Under the pieces are notes generated by a model. It was not told where the DNA came from. It saw nothing but the letters and a program-made list of their open reading frames with translations, and searched no databases. DNA of 64,000 nt, taken from the NCBI RefSeq assembly GCF_029407905.1, contig NC_073630.1, positions 46,339,001 through 46,403,000 of the forward strand, written 5' to 3'. This DNA is from Bubalus kerabau. Taxonomy: Eukaryota; Chordata; Mammalia; Artiodactyla; Bovidae. This document shows positions 32,469-42,803 of the stretch, piece after piece. A program made the position numbers and the translations under genes. The number at the start of each line of letters is the position of its first letter. Within the stretch, counting starts at the first letter, position 1.

Positions 32469-34169
32469 AAAATTTTTTTTAATTTAAATTTATTTATTTT
32501 AATTGGAGGCTAATTACTTTACAATATTGTATTGGTTTTGCCATACATCAACATGAATCCACCACAGGTGTACACATGTTCCCCATCCTGAACCCCCCTC
32601 CCACCTCCCTCCCCGATGACCCCTCCCTCTGGGTCATCCCAGTGCACCAGCCCCAAGCATCCTGTATCCTGCATCAAACCTGGACTGGCAATTCGTTTCT
32701 TATATGATATTATACATGTTTCAATACCATTCTCCCAAATCATCCCCCCTTCTCCCTCTCCCACAGAGTCCAAATACTGTTCTATACATTGTGTCTCTTT
32801 TGCTGTCTTGCATACAGGGTTATCGTTACTATCTTTCTAAATTCCATATATATGTGTTAGTATACTGTATTGGTGTTTTTCTTTCTGGCTTACTTCACTC
32901 TGTATAATAGGCTCCAGTTTCATCCACCTCATTAGAACTGATTCAAATGTATTCTTTTTAATGGCTGAGTAATACTCCATTGTGTATATGTACCACAGCT
33001 TTCTTATCCATTCACCTGCTGATGGACATCTAGGTTGCTTCCATGTCCTGGCTATTATAAACAGTGCTATGATGAACATTGGGGTACACGTGTCTCTTTC
33101 CCTTCTGGTTTTCTCAGTGTGTATGCCCAGCAGTGGGATTGCTGGATCATAAGGCAGTTCTAGTTTCAGTTTTTTAAGGAATCTCCACACTGTTCTCCAT
33201 AGTGGCTGTACTAGTTTGCATTCCCACCAACAGTGTAAGAGGCTTCCCTTTTCTTCACACCCTCTCCAGCATTTATTGCTTGTAGACTTTTGGATCGCAG
33301 CCATTCTCACTGGCGTGAAAAGGTACCTCATTGTGGTTTTGATTTGCATTTCTCTGATAATGAGTGATGTTGAGCATCTTTTCATGTGTTTGTTAGCCAT
33401 CTGTATGTCTTCTTTGGAGAAATGTCTATTTAGTTCTTTGGCCCATTTTTTGATTGTGTCGTTTATTTTTCTGGAATTAAGCTGCAGGAGTTGCTTGTAT
33501 ATTCTCGAGATTAGTTGTTTGTCAGTTGCTTCATTTGCTATTATTTTCTCCCATTCTGAAGGCTGTCTTTTCATCTTGCTTGTAGTTTCTTTTGTTGTGC
33601 AGAAGCTTTTAATTTTAATTAGGTCCCATTTGTTTATTTTTGCTTTTATTTCCAATATTCTGGGAGGTGGGTCATAGAGGATCCTGCTGTGATGTATGTC
33701 CGAGAGTGTTTTGCCTATGTTCTCCTCTAGGAGTTTTATAGTTTCTGGTCTTATGTTTAGATCTTTAATCCATTTTGAGTTCATTTTTGTGTATGGTGTT
33801 AGAAAGTGATCTAGTTTCCTTATGTCATCTCTTACCTATGCCAACATGAGGCACATGGAAGCCAGCCTATTGACAAGGGAGCTCTCATTCCTCCTCTGAT
33901 TTAAAATCTCTCCTAGGCAGCGGGTTGTATAGCTGTTAGGATGTTGTCAGAATTCTGTCCACAAGAAAAGTGAGCCCCACACCACATTTCGCAATAGGTT
34001 CATGATGTGGTCATTCCTCTGGAGAATCATCAACATGTTGTTGTTTTTGCTGTTGACTTGCTAGGTTGTGTCCAACTCTGTGACCCTGTGGACTATAGCC
34101 TGCCAGGTTCCTCTGTCCATGGGATTCTCCAGGCAAGAATACTGGAGTGGGTCACCATTTCCTTTCCCA
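32469..34169 (-). mobile_element. L1-containing chimeric insertion in BovB
   Basis: A perfect 15-bp repeat TAACAGCATCATCTT (32454-32468 and 34170-34184) encloses 1.7 kb. From the left it holds the antisense L1 tail and 3' UTR, the end of L1 ORF2 (to about 33818), about 230 bp of sequence not recognised as any repeat (33819-34045), then about 120 bp of antisense Bov-tA lacking its tRNA-like head (34046-34165). All of it lies within one target duplication. Confidence 0.75.
32837..33784 (-). pseudogene. L1 ORF2 C-terminal region, 315 codons open
   Basis: The minus strand encodes the L1 ORF2 C-terminus without a stop: LSDIHHSRILYDPPPR, HFSKEDIQMANKHMKRCS, and the Cys-rich CWRGCEEKGSLLHCWWEC motif that resembles the LINE-1 C-terminal Cys-His segment, then YYSAIKKN. 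It lacks endonuclease and reverse transcriptase, being 5'-truncated, so it is not functional. The intact frame indicates a fairly recent insertion. Confidence 0.9.
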
Positions 34170-34844
34170 TAACAGCATCATCTTTTAAGATTTGAAATAG
34201 CTAAGCTGGAATTCCATCAAGCTCCACTAGCTTTTTTTGTAGTGATGCTTCCTAAGGCCCACTTGACTTCACACTCTAATATGTCTGGTCTACATGAATG
34301 ATTACAGCATCATGGTTATCTGGGTTATTAAGAGCTTTTTTTTGGTACGGTTCTTCTATGTATTCTTGCCACCTTTATGTAATCTTTTCTGTTTTTGTTA
34401 GGTCCTTGCCATTTTTGTTCTTTATTGTGCCCATCTTTGTATGAAATGTTCCCTTGGTATCTCTAATTTTCTTGAAGAGGTCTCTATTCCTTCCTATTCT
34501 TTGTTTTCCACTATTCCTTTGGACTGGTCTTTTAAGAAGTCTTTCTTATCTCTCCTTGCTATTCTCTGTAACTCTGCATTCAATTGGGTATATCTTTCCC
34601 TTTCTCCTTTGCCTTTTGCTTCTCTTCTTTTCTCAGTTATTTGTAAGGCCTCCTCAAACAACCACTTTGCCTTGTTCCATTTCTTTTTCTTGGGTATGGT
34701 TTTGGTCATCACCTCCTGTACAATGTTATGAACCTCCAACCATAGTTCTTTAGGCACTGTGTCTACCAGATCTAGTCCCTTGAATCTATTCATCACCTCT
34801 ATTGTATAATCATAATGGGTTTGATTTGGTCATACCTGAATGGC

Positions 34845-35716
34845 TTATTTAACTAATATGCAGAGTGCATCATGTGAAATGCTGGGCTGGATGAAGGACA
34901 AGCTGGACTCAAGATTGCCAGGAGAAATATCAATAACCTCAGATATGCAGATGACACCACCCTTATGGCAGAAAGTGAAGAAGAACTAAAGAGCTTCTTG
35001 ATGAAGGTGAAAGAGGAGTGTGAAAAAGTTGGCTTAAAATTCAACATTCAGAAAACTAAGATCATGGTATCAGGTCCCATCACTTCATGGGAAATAGATG
35101 GGGAAACAGTGGAAACAGTGGCTGACTTTATTTTTGGAGCTCCAAAATCACTGCAGATGGTGACTGCAGCCATGAAATTAAAAGACACTTGCTCCTTTGA
35201 AGAAAAGCTATGACCCACCTAGATAGCATATTAAAAAGCAGAGACATTACTTTGCCAACAAAAGCCCATCTAGTCAAAGCTATCATTTTTCCAGTAGTCA
35301 TGTATGGATGTGAGATTTGGACTATAAACAAAGCTGAGCACAGAATTGATGCTTTTGAACTGTGGTGTTGGAGAAGACTCTTGAGAGTCCCTTGGACAGC
35401 AAGGAGATTCAACTGGTCAATCCTAAAGGAAATCAGTCCTGAATGTTCATTGGAAGGACTGATATTGAAGCTGAAACTCCAATACTTTGGCCACCTGATG
35501 CAAAGAACTGACTCCTTGGAAAAGACCCTGATGCTGGGAATGATTGAAGGTGGGAGAAGAAGGGGTCAACAGAAGATGAGATGATTGGATGTCATCACTG
35601 ACTCAAGGGACATGAGTTTGAGTAGGCTCCGGAAGTTGGTGATGGACAGGGAAGCCTGGCGTGCTGCAGTCCATGGGGTCGCAAAGAGTCAGATGCGACT
35701 GAGTGACTGAACTGAA
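34845..35716 (+). mobile_element. Sense BovB, 872 bp, 5'-truncated, inside antisense BovB
   Basis: Covers the YADD box (LRYADDTTLM near 34940) to the GACTGAGTGACTGAA tail. The 9-bp TSD CTGAATGGC is at 34836-34844 and 35717-35725, and the antisense BovB resumes exactly afterwards. Frameshifts lie near 35140 and 35205. Confidence 0.92.
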
Positions 35717-36101
35717 CTGAATGGCCTACTGGTTTTCTCTACTTTCTTCAATTGAGCCTGAGTTTTGCAATAAGGAGCTGATGATCTGAGCCACAGTCAG
35801 CTCCACGTCTTGTTTTTGTTGATTGTATAGAGCTTCTCCATCTTCAGCTGCAAAGAATATAATCAGTCTGATTTCAGAACCAACCATCTGGTGATGTCCA
35901 TGTATAGAGGAAGAGGGTGTTTGCTATGACCAGTGCATTCTCTTCAAAAAACTCTGTAAGCCTTTTCCCTGCTTCATTTTGTACTCCAAGGCCAAACTTG
36001 CCTATTATTCCAGGTATCTCTGGACTCCCTGCTTTTGCATTCCAGTTCCCTGTGATGAAAAGGACATCATTTTTTGGTGTTAGTTCTAGGAGATCTTGTT
36101 T

Positions 36102-37128
36102 ATTTTACCCAAATCCAACACTTTTAAGATTTTTTAGTCTTTCTAGGTTTTACTTCTGTGTTTCTAAAGAGCATGCCCATATGGCTTTTATTTGATGTTC
36201 TAGTTGAAAATATAACATATTGACATTCTGTTATGTTAGATTAAATTGTTTTTTTCAGTCTTCCTTATGGTATCTGCTCACAAAGCAAACTTTCTCTTCC
36301 CCATTTTCCAATGTGGGTATTGGATATTTAATCAATTTTGTTTAAATTATCATTTAGTTTTTGCATCACAAAAAAATATTTACACAGTTTTATGTAAATA
36401 TTGTGCACAAGTGAGTCTAACATCTTATGATTGTCTTTTCTTGCATGGTTTTTATTTTGCTTGAGAGTTAATACTTGTCTTTGTTGTTACTGGCTTCCTT
36501 TTTTGTGATTCACTAATTCATCTTCACATGCTCTACTAAAAATATAAATTACTTCTTGATGTGTTCAAGCATATCACATACTTCCTCCATTTCTTTTGTT
36601 TTTGTTTTCTTGAAGACATCCCTTCTGGATCGCTCCATCCTCCTGTGCTGTGATAGTGAAATGTGGTATGGTGGTTTTTCTTATCACTTTTGGGGCCCTC
36701 GTCCCTTCTGGATTAGCTTCTGGCACAGGGCACTGTTTCTAGGTCAAGGAATCTTTGCTATTCACCACCTCAGTGTTTCACATAGAATAGTTACATCTAA
36801 TATGCTTAATGAATGTTAGCTGTAAAAATAAATGTTTTCATTTGAAAACACATCAGATCATAATTTATAAATGGCAATTACTTGAATTTTTTCCTCTTTC
36901 AAGTAAAGAATTTGCACTCATTTACAAACACAGAGATAGCTTTTCTGTATTTCTGTGAAGCAATGACACAGCAGATGTCAGTATTCCTATTTTATGTTAC
37001 CCATGCCACACAAAATCGTTTTACTTAATACATACTGTTTCCATGTGCCATTCTTGCTACCCGAGAAACACAGATAAGTAAGTGAAACCTGGACTCTGCC
37101 TTGACAGAGTTCAAAGTACAAAGGATGC
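36102..37128. other. Unassigned intron, 1 kb
   Basis: No repeat was recognised with confidence. The end at about 36720-36820 resembles an L2 3' tail, but weakly. Confidence 0.35.
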
Positions 37129-37135
37129 AAAAGAT

Positions 37136-37596
37136 TTTTATTTTTTTAATGTTTAAATTGGAGGATAATTTCTTTACAATGTTGTGTTGGTTTCTGCCAT
37201 ACACGAATGTGAATCAACCATAAGTATACATATGCCACCTTCCCTCTTGAGCCTCCTTTCCTCCTCCCATCCCACCCCTTTAGGTCATTACCAGGTACCA
37301 GGCTGGGCTTCCTGTGCTACACAGCAGCTTCCCACTAGCTATCTATTTTATACATGGTAATGTATAAATATCCAGTGCTACTTTCTCAATTTATCCTTCC
37401 CCCTTCTTCCCCTGCTGTGTTCACAAGTCCATTTTCTATGTCTGCGTCTCCATTCCTTCCCTACAAATAGGTTCAGCAGTACCATTTTTCTGGATTCCAT
37501 ATATATGCATATACTGGAAGCAACCTAGATGTCCATCAGCATATGAATGGATAAAGATGTAGTTCATATATACAATGGAATATCAGTCAGAAAGAG
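37136..37596 (-). mobile_element. L1 insertion with 5' inversion (twin-primed)
   Basis: 37136 to about 37511 is the antisense L1 3' UTR (ATTGGAGGATAATTTCTTTAC, TACCAGGCTGGGCTTCCTGTGC, ATTCCATATATATGCAT). From about 37512 the strand flips to sense ORF2 end (GGAAGCAACCTAGATGTCC, ATGAATGGATAAAGATG, ACAATGGAATATCAGTCAG). The direct repeat AAAAGAT at 37129-37135 and 37597-37603 encloses both parts. It is the second clear 5'-inverted L1 here, opposite in orientation to the one at 9949. Confidence 0.8.
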
Positions 37597-37603
37597 AAAA
37601 GAT

Positions 37604-38087
37604 ACTTTTAATGACTCTATGCTTTGTGTTATTTGTCCAGTGTGTATACTGAGGAGCGTGTGGTCATGGTGGAGAGTTAGAGTGTTACTGAGAAGAGGTT
37701 GTAAAGTAACATCATATGGGGGTTTTGAAGGATAAGTATATATACATACATACATATTCACACTCTTACTTAGCATTTACTTGACATGATTTCCTTTGTG
37801 CAGAAACTGAGGCCTATAGATCTGTGCCCTCACTAAGGGCATTGTCATGGTGAAAGTGAAACTGACACGATTCTGTTTATAATGATGACTTCTAAACCAG
37901 GAAGCTGAAGACCCCATAGGCCCAAGCATGCAGGTCCAGACACTGAATCTTCATCACGGGCAAGTTTACAAATACTATGAATTAGAGTGCTTCCTACATG
38001 TGCACTCTGGCGTCAAGAGATGGTCACGGAAAGAAGAAAAGAGAGCAACTGGTCATGTTTTGTGTATATATTTAGTTAGTATTTATG
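37604..38087. other. No recognised feature
   Basis: Contains a short TACA-rich stretch at about 37740-37765. Otherwise nothing was recognised. Confidence 0.45.
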
Positions 38088-38272
38088 ATTTCTCTGGTGG
38101 CTCAGTGGTAAAGAATCTGCCTGCAATGCAGGAGACCCAGGATTGATTCCTGGGTCTGGAAGAACCTCTGGAGAAGGGAGTGATTACCTACTCTAGTATT
38201 CTTGCCTAGAAAATTCCATGGACAGAGGAAACTGGAGGGCTACAGTCCACGGGGTTGCAGAGTCAGACTCTT
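38088..38272 (+). mobile_element. Bov-tA SINE, 3'-trimmed
   Basis: Head TTTCTCTGGTGGCTCAGTGG, then CTGCAATGCAGGAGACCC and the TTCCATGGACAGAGGAAACTGG body. The last part is degraded (GGTTGCAGAGTCAGAC). Confidence 0.88.
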
Positions 38273-38325
38273 TCACTTTGTCAGACTAATACTTTGACTT
38301 TTTCCCCTCACTATTGCATTGAGCC

Positions 38326-38598
38326 TGCTGCTGCTGCTGCTAAGTCGCTTCAGTCTTGTCCGACTCTGTGTGACCGCATAGACGGCAGCCCACCAGGCTC
38401 CCCCATCTCTGCGATTCTCCAGGCAAGAACACTGGAGTGGGTTGCCGTTTCCTTCTCCAATGCAGGAAAGTGAAAATGAAGTTGCTCAGTCGTGTCTGAC
38501 CCTCAGTGACCCCATGAACTGTAGCCCACCAGGCTCCTCCATCCATGGGATTTTCCAAGCAAGAGTACTGGAGTGGGGTGCCAGTGCCTTCTCCTAGA
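38326..38598 (-). mobile_element. BOV-A2 SINE (dimer) with (CTG)n tail
   Basis: Reverse complement of BOV-A2: (CTG)n, CTAAGTCGCTTCAGTCTTG, first monomer, the AATGCAGGAAAGTGAAAATGAAG linker, second monomer ending in GGTGCCAGTGCCTTCTCC. Confidence 0.92.
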
Positions 38599-38611
38599 AG
38601 AGGAGAAAACT

Positions 38612-38815
38612 AACACTCGCTGGATACATACTGCCTGCCACATGCCCTGCTAGACATGTTTGCCTTGGCTCAGTTGACTTTGTGAGAACCCTACAAAGTG
38701 GATATTATCCTCTGATTGTTTACATACAGAGAAGTCAAGTAATGGGTAGAGATGGAACTGAAATTCTTCTTTGCCAACTTTAGAACCTGTGTTCTTTCCA
38801 TAATCCTTTGCAGCC
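38612..38815 (-). mobile_element. MIR SINE
   Basis: Reverse complement of the MIR: CCTGCCACATGCCCTGCTAG, AACCCTACAAAGTGGATATTATCC, AGAAGTCAAGTAATGG, ACCTGTGTTCTTTCCATAATCC. Confidence 0.7.
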
Positions 38816-39659
38816 TTAGAAGTTTCTGATGTTTAGTTTTTGTAGGTAATATTAATATTTTACATTTTTATGGGATTCCCTTCTATGTCCTCATATGGTA
38901 AGAATTTCAGAAACGTTGTTATTTTCTTCCAAATTACTAAAAAAATACAGGAGTTTATAATTTCTTGCCAAAAACATTGCAGTAAACTGTTCATTGGTTT
39001 ATGGACTTCTGGCGCCTTCTGTCTTCAATTCAGCCTGGCAGTTCCACTGAATTATGCATTTGCTTTTCCCTTATCAGAGCCACTGTCATAACTCCTACTC
39101 ATCTTTCAACACCTGCCTTAAAAACGTTTTCTCATGGGCAAGTCTATCTGCCTCCCAGTGATAGAGTAACTCTTGAGTTCTTGTTTCTTGGTTCTCCTGT
39201 AGTGTTTTTCCATGATTTTAATACAGCGCTTACCTTAACATAGTCTAAGACTTTACTTGTCTGATATCACTCAGACTGTGAGGTCCTCAAAGGAAAGTGG
39301 ATATTGCCATTATTATTTGAGAAATTAGAAAGGTGGAATGAAACATGACTTCATAAAAAAAGATTTCCTTTTGTGTAAGACTCATCTAAGTTGATTTTAA
39401 TAATGGTAGGACTGGGGTATCATGTTTGATAGTCACCGTCATTAGTTAAATGATCTTGGAAAATTATTCAATCTTTATACATTTATCCTTATTAATAATC
39501 ATAGTACACCTAAGGGTTATTGTGAGGGTAAGAATAGGTTGGTTGATGTAAGTTGCTGGTATAGGAGAGAGACAGAGAGCTAATGCTCAGTAAATGGCTT
39601 GCCTTTACTATGAACAATAAAATGTATTACAATCTTTAAAAACAATAGATAAAACATTT
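38816..39659. other. Mostly unassigned, with a possible MIR at 39440-39600
   Basis: AATGATCTTGGAAAATTATTCAATC followed by AATCATAGTACACCTAAGGG, a TTGTGAGGGTAAG block and GCTCAGTAAATGGC matches the order of MIR blocks on the + strand, strongly diverged. Nothing else was recognised. Confidence 0.4.
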
Positions 39660-41960
39660 ATAATTTACCTATCAAATAAAAATAAAAATAGCTATATACT
39701 CAGCATATTTCTAGGACCCCTTTCCAGTACTGTCTTCTTATCTCTTTTCCCAAAGGTACCCACTAAGATGAATTTTGCATTTGTTCATTTCCTGCTTTTC
39801 TTTATGATTTTAGCACTTGGCACTATATAGCTAAACAGTTTCTTATTTAACTTTACATATTTTGGACATTATATAAATGGAAATAACATTGTGTGTATTT
39901 TTCTTTTTTTTTTTTTTTTTAACAATTTGCTTCTTCCCTGTCAATGTTATATTTGGGAAATTTATGCATGTGGGTCCGTACAGAATTAGTTCATTTGTTT
40001 TTACTTTTGTGTAGTCTTTCACTGTATGACTATTCTGTGGTTTATTTTATTCCTTCATTGATTTATTGTCCTGACAAAGGAAATTTAGGCTGTTTCCAGT
40101 GAGAGTTTTTATTGTTGCAATCATGATTATATACTTGTCCAGGTCTATGTTTGTAGAAACAGAGTATATGATGGTATGTAAATTATGGGGTTTTGATATA
40201 CGTACTTCTTCAGCTTTGCTAGATATTTCCTATTGTTCTTCTACCAGCAGTGTATAAACATTCCTGCTTTGTAACAATTTCTCTGATGCTTGATATTATC
40301 CAGCTTTTAAATTGGTGCACCTGTGTGGTTGTAGAATGGTATCTCATAGTGGCTTTTATTTGCATTTCCCTATTTTTTTTTTTAATGATCTCCTATGTGT
40401 TTTTAAATGTTTACTAGCACTGTTTCTCCTTCTGTGAATGAACTACTCATACATTTTGTCCATTTTTTATAGTCTTGTTGGCCTTTTATTAATAATTGGA
40501 ATATCCAAAAACAAATGTGGATTTGTCTATTTTTTGCATTTTTTTGCCTACTTTTTTGCAGTCTATCCTGTCAGTTTTTGCTACATGTATTTTGAATCTG
40601 TTATTAGGTAAATAAATATTTTCAGTTATAAATCCTCTGGATAGATTGGCCCCCTTTTATGTATGAAATGTCTTCCCTTATACTTGGTAATGTTCTTGCT
40701 CTGAAATCTACAGTTATTCATAAAGCTACTTTGGTTTTCTTTGATTAGTGTTAGCATGGTATCTCTTTTCCATTCTGTCACTTTTAAGCTTCTTTGTCTT
40801 TATATTTTAAAAGGGTTTCTTTTAGGTACTATATAGCTGAGTCTGGTGTTTTTACCATTCTGATAATATCTGCCGTTCAACTGGGTCATTTAGACTCATT
40901 TACATTTAGTGATATTGATATAGTTAGGTTTAAATATACCATTGTGTTATTTGTTTTCTCTTTGTTCCATCTGTCTTTATTCTCTTTCCCCCCTTTTTAT
41001 GTCTTTTTCAGATTAATTATTTTTCAAATAATTCTATTGTATATTCTTTTGGCTTATTAGCTATAAGTCTTATATTAATTTATTAGCTGTAACTCTTGTT
41101 TTTTCTTCATTAAGGCTTTTCCTCTAAATACCACTTAAGCTAGATATCAATGTTTTGATGGTGACCACTATTATGCTTTCTTTACTCCCAAACTATTCAG
41201 ATGTTCCTTTTCAGATTTCTGAAAGAATGAACTAATGTACTGTAGCTCAATCATTCTAACATGATTGATCAGGGATTTATATCTGTATTTCTCCAATCCT
41301 TTGGAATTTATGGTCACTTTATTTATGAACCAATTTGTGCTCAACTTTCATAATGTTTCTGTCTACATGAAAAGAATGTATATTTTTAACATTGAAGCAT
41401 TTATTATCATGCAATGTCATATATATCAATCAGATCAAGCTTGTTAATATCTGCTATCCTTACTTTCTCTTGTTTCAATTGCTGAGAGAGGTGTTAGTGT
41501 TAAGGTTATTCTAGGCACATAAAATGAGTAATTTTTTCTTATTTTTTGGAATAATTCCTATGTGTGGAGTTTTTTGGTTTTATTTTTTAAATGATTGATA
41601 AAACTTGGGTAATTATTATTATTTTTTTTATTTTATTTTATTTTTAAACTTTACAATATTGTATTAGTTTTGCCAAATATCGAAATGAATCCGCCACAGG
41701 TATACCTGTGTTCCAAACTTGGGTAATTAAAATCTCTCATTATGGAGGTGGATTTGTCAACTTTACATTTCAGTCGTATCCATTTTTGCTTCACATATTT
41801 TGAAACTAGATTCTTAGATGCGTGCAACAGTGTCGTCACTACATGGTGACCCATGGTATCTCAAGTAATGCTGTTTTTCCCTCCTTGAAATCCTCTGCTT
41901 TTTTTTTTTTTTTTTTTTTTAGGGGAAGGAGGAATCTCTCCCTCTGTATTTTGACTTTCT
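39660..41960 (-). mobile_element. Ancient L1 (L1M type) block
   Basis: Plus-strand order typical of an antisense old L1: TATATAAATGGAAATAAC, TTTAGGCTGTTTCCAG, ATGGTATCTCATAGTGGCTTTTATTTGCATTTCCC, then a long T-rich region with GATAGATTGGCCCCCTTTTAT and TTTAGACTCATTTACATTTAGTGATATTG. It has many gaps and no surviving ORF. A T17 run lies at 39904-39920 and a T22 run at 41899-41920. It is interrupted by the young L1 piece at 41616. Confidence 0.6.
41616..41714 (-). mobile_element. L1 3' end, 99 bp
   Basis: T-rich tail, TTTAAACTTTACAATATTGTATTAG, TTTTGCCAAATATCGAAATG, CCGCCACAGGTATACCTGTG: the last ~60 bp of ruminant L1, antisense. The perfect 15-bp TSD AAACTTGGGTAATTA is at 41601-41615 and 41715-41729. 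Confidence 0.95.
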
Positions 41961-42204
41961 ATTTTTAACATAGTCTTAGGTGTGGTGGTAAACAGTGTAC
42001 CCCAGGATTAAAAAAAAAAATTACAGTCTGACGATCTTTGTGTTTTATCTGGGGAATTTAGTCCGTCGACATATTGTTATAAGTGATCATTTATAACTTG
42101 TCATGCCACTTAACTTTATGGTTTTTTTTTTCCTTTATCACTTCTATGCATTTTTAAAAGTTATTTTCTTGCCCTCTTTTAAATTTATTTAGTTTTTCCT
42201 ATTT

Positions 42205-42560
42205 AGCATAATGATAAGAGCATGAGATCTGGAATTCACCTCTCAGCTTTAGTACAAACTGAAATGGGAAATTTAATTAACCTCTTCATTTCTCAGTTTC
42301 CTTTCCTGAAAATGAGGCTAATAATGGCAGTTACTTAATAATTTTATTGTAAGGAGTTGACTTGATGGACGTAAGTCTGAGTGAAGTCCGGGAGTTGGTG
42401 ATGGACAGGGAGGCCTGGCGTGCTGCGATTCATGGGGTCACAAAAAGTCGGACACGACTGAGCAACTAAACTGAACTGAACTGAACTGAACTAAATATAT
42501 ATAAACTGATTAGAGTAGAGCCTGGCACAGACTTGCTATAAATGTGTTGGACTCATCTTT
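42205..42560 (+). mobile_element. MIR SINE split by a BovB fragment
   Basis: The left part is 42205-42356 (ATGATAAGAGCATGAGATCTGG, TTAACCTCTTCATTTCTCAG, AAAATGAGGCTAATAATGG). The right part is 42493-42560 (AGAGTAGAGCCTGGCACAG...). The BovB 3' end at 42357-42492 sits between them. Confidence 0.75.
42357..42492 (+). mobile_element. BovB 3' end, 136 bp
   Basis: Starts AGTTGACTTGATGGACG, includes GGGAGGCCTGGCGTGCTGCG and ends GTCGGACACGACTGAGCAAC with an (ACTGA)n tail. Strongly 5'-truncated insertion into a MIR. Confidence 0.92.
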
Positions 42561-42616
42561 AAAACAATAAATTGCATTTTTTCCTTAAGTGCTTACCTTA
42601 GAAATTTTAATTTGAA

Positions 42617-42620
<4 letters not shown>

Positions 42621-42656
<36 letters not shown>
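42621..42656 (+). repeat. (AT)18 microsatellite
   Basis: Uninterrupted AT units. It continues in broken form at 42774-42803, on the other side of the SINE fragment at 42657. Confidence 0.95.
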
Positions 42657-42658
<2 letters not shown>

Positions 42659-42772
42659 TGGTGGTTTAGTGGCTAAGTCATGTCCGACTTGCAACCCCAT
42701 GGACTGGCAGGCTCCTCTGTCCATGGGACTTTCCATGCAAGAATACTGGAGTGGGTTGCCATGTCCTTCTCC
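42657..42772 (-). mobile_element. Bov-tA fragment inside an AT repeat
   Basis: About 116 bp of the BovB-derived half of Bov-tA (GTGGCTAAGTCATGTCCGAC to GCCATGTCCTTCTCC) lacking the tRNA-like head. It is flanked on both sides by TA repeats, so it inserted into the microsatellite. Confidence 0.88.
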
Positions 42773-42803
42773 AATATATATCTATACATATATATATATT
42801 TAT

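Larger units (their letters stand above)
31066..36093 (-). mobile_element. Antisense BovB, about 2.45 kb, split by two insertions
   Basis: BovB sequence occupies 31066-32468, 34185-34844 and 35726-36093. Reading right to left gives the endonuclease segment, linker, reverse transcriptase and tail of one element. It is interrupted by the insertion 32469-34169 (15-bp TSD) and by the sense BovB 34845-35716 (9-bp TSD). The pair TCTTGTTT at 31058-31065 and 36094-36101 is a possible TSD of the whole. It is more diverged than the 26.8-29.5 kb copy and has many stops. Confidence 0.88.
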
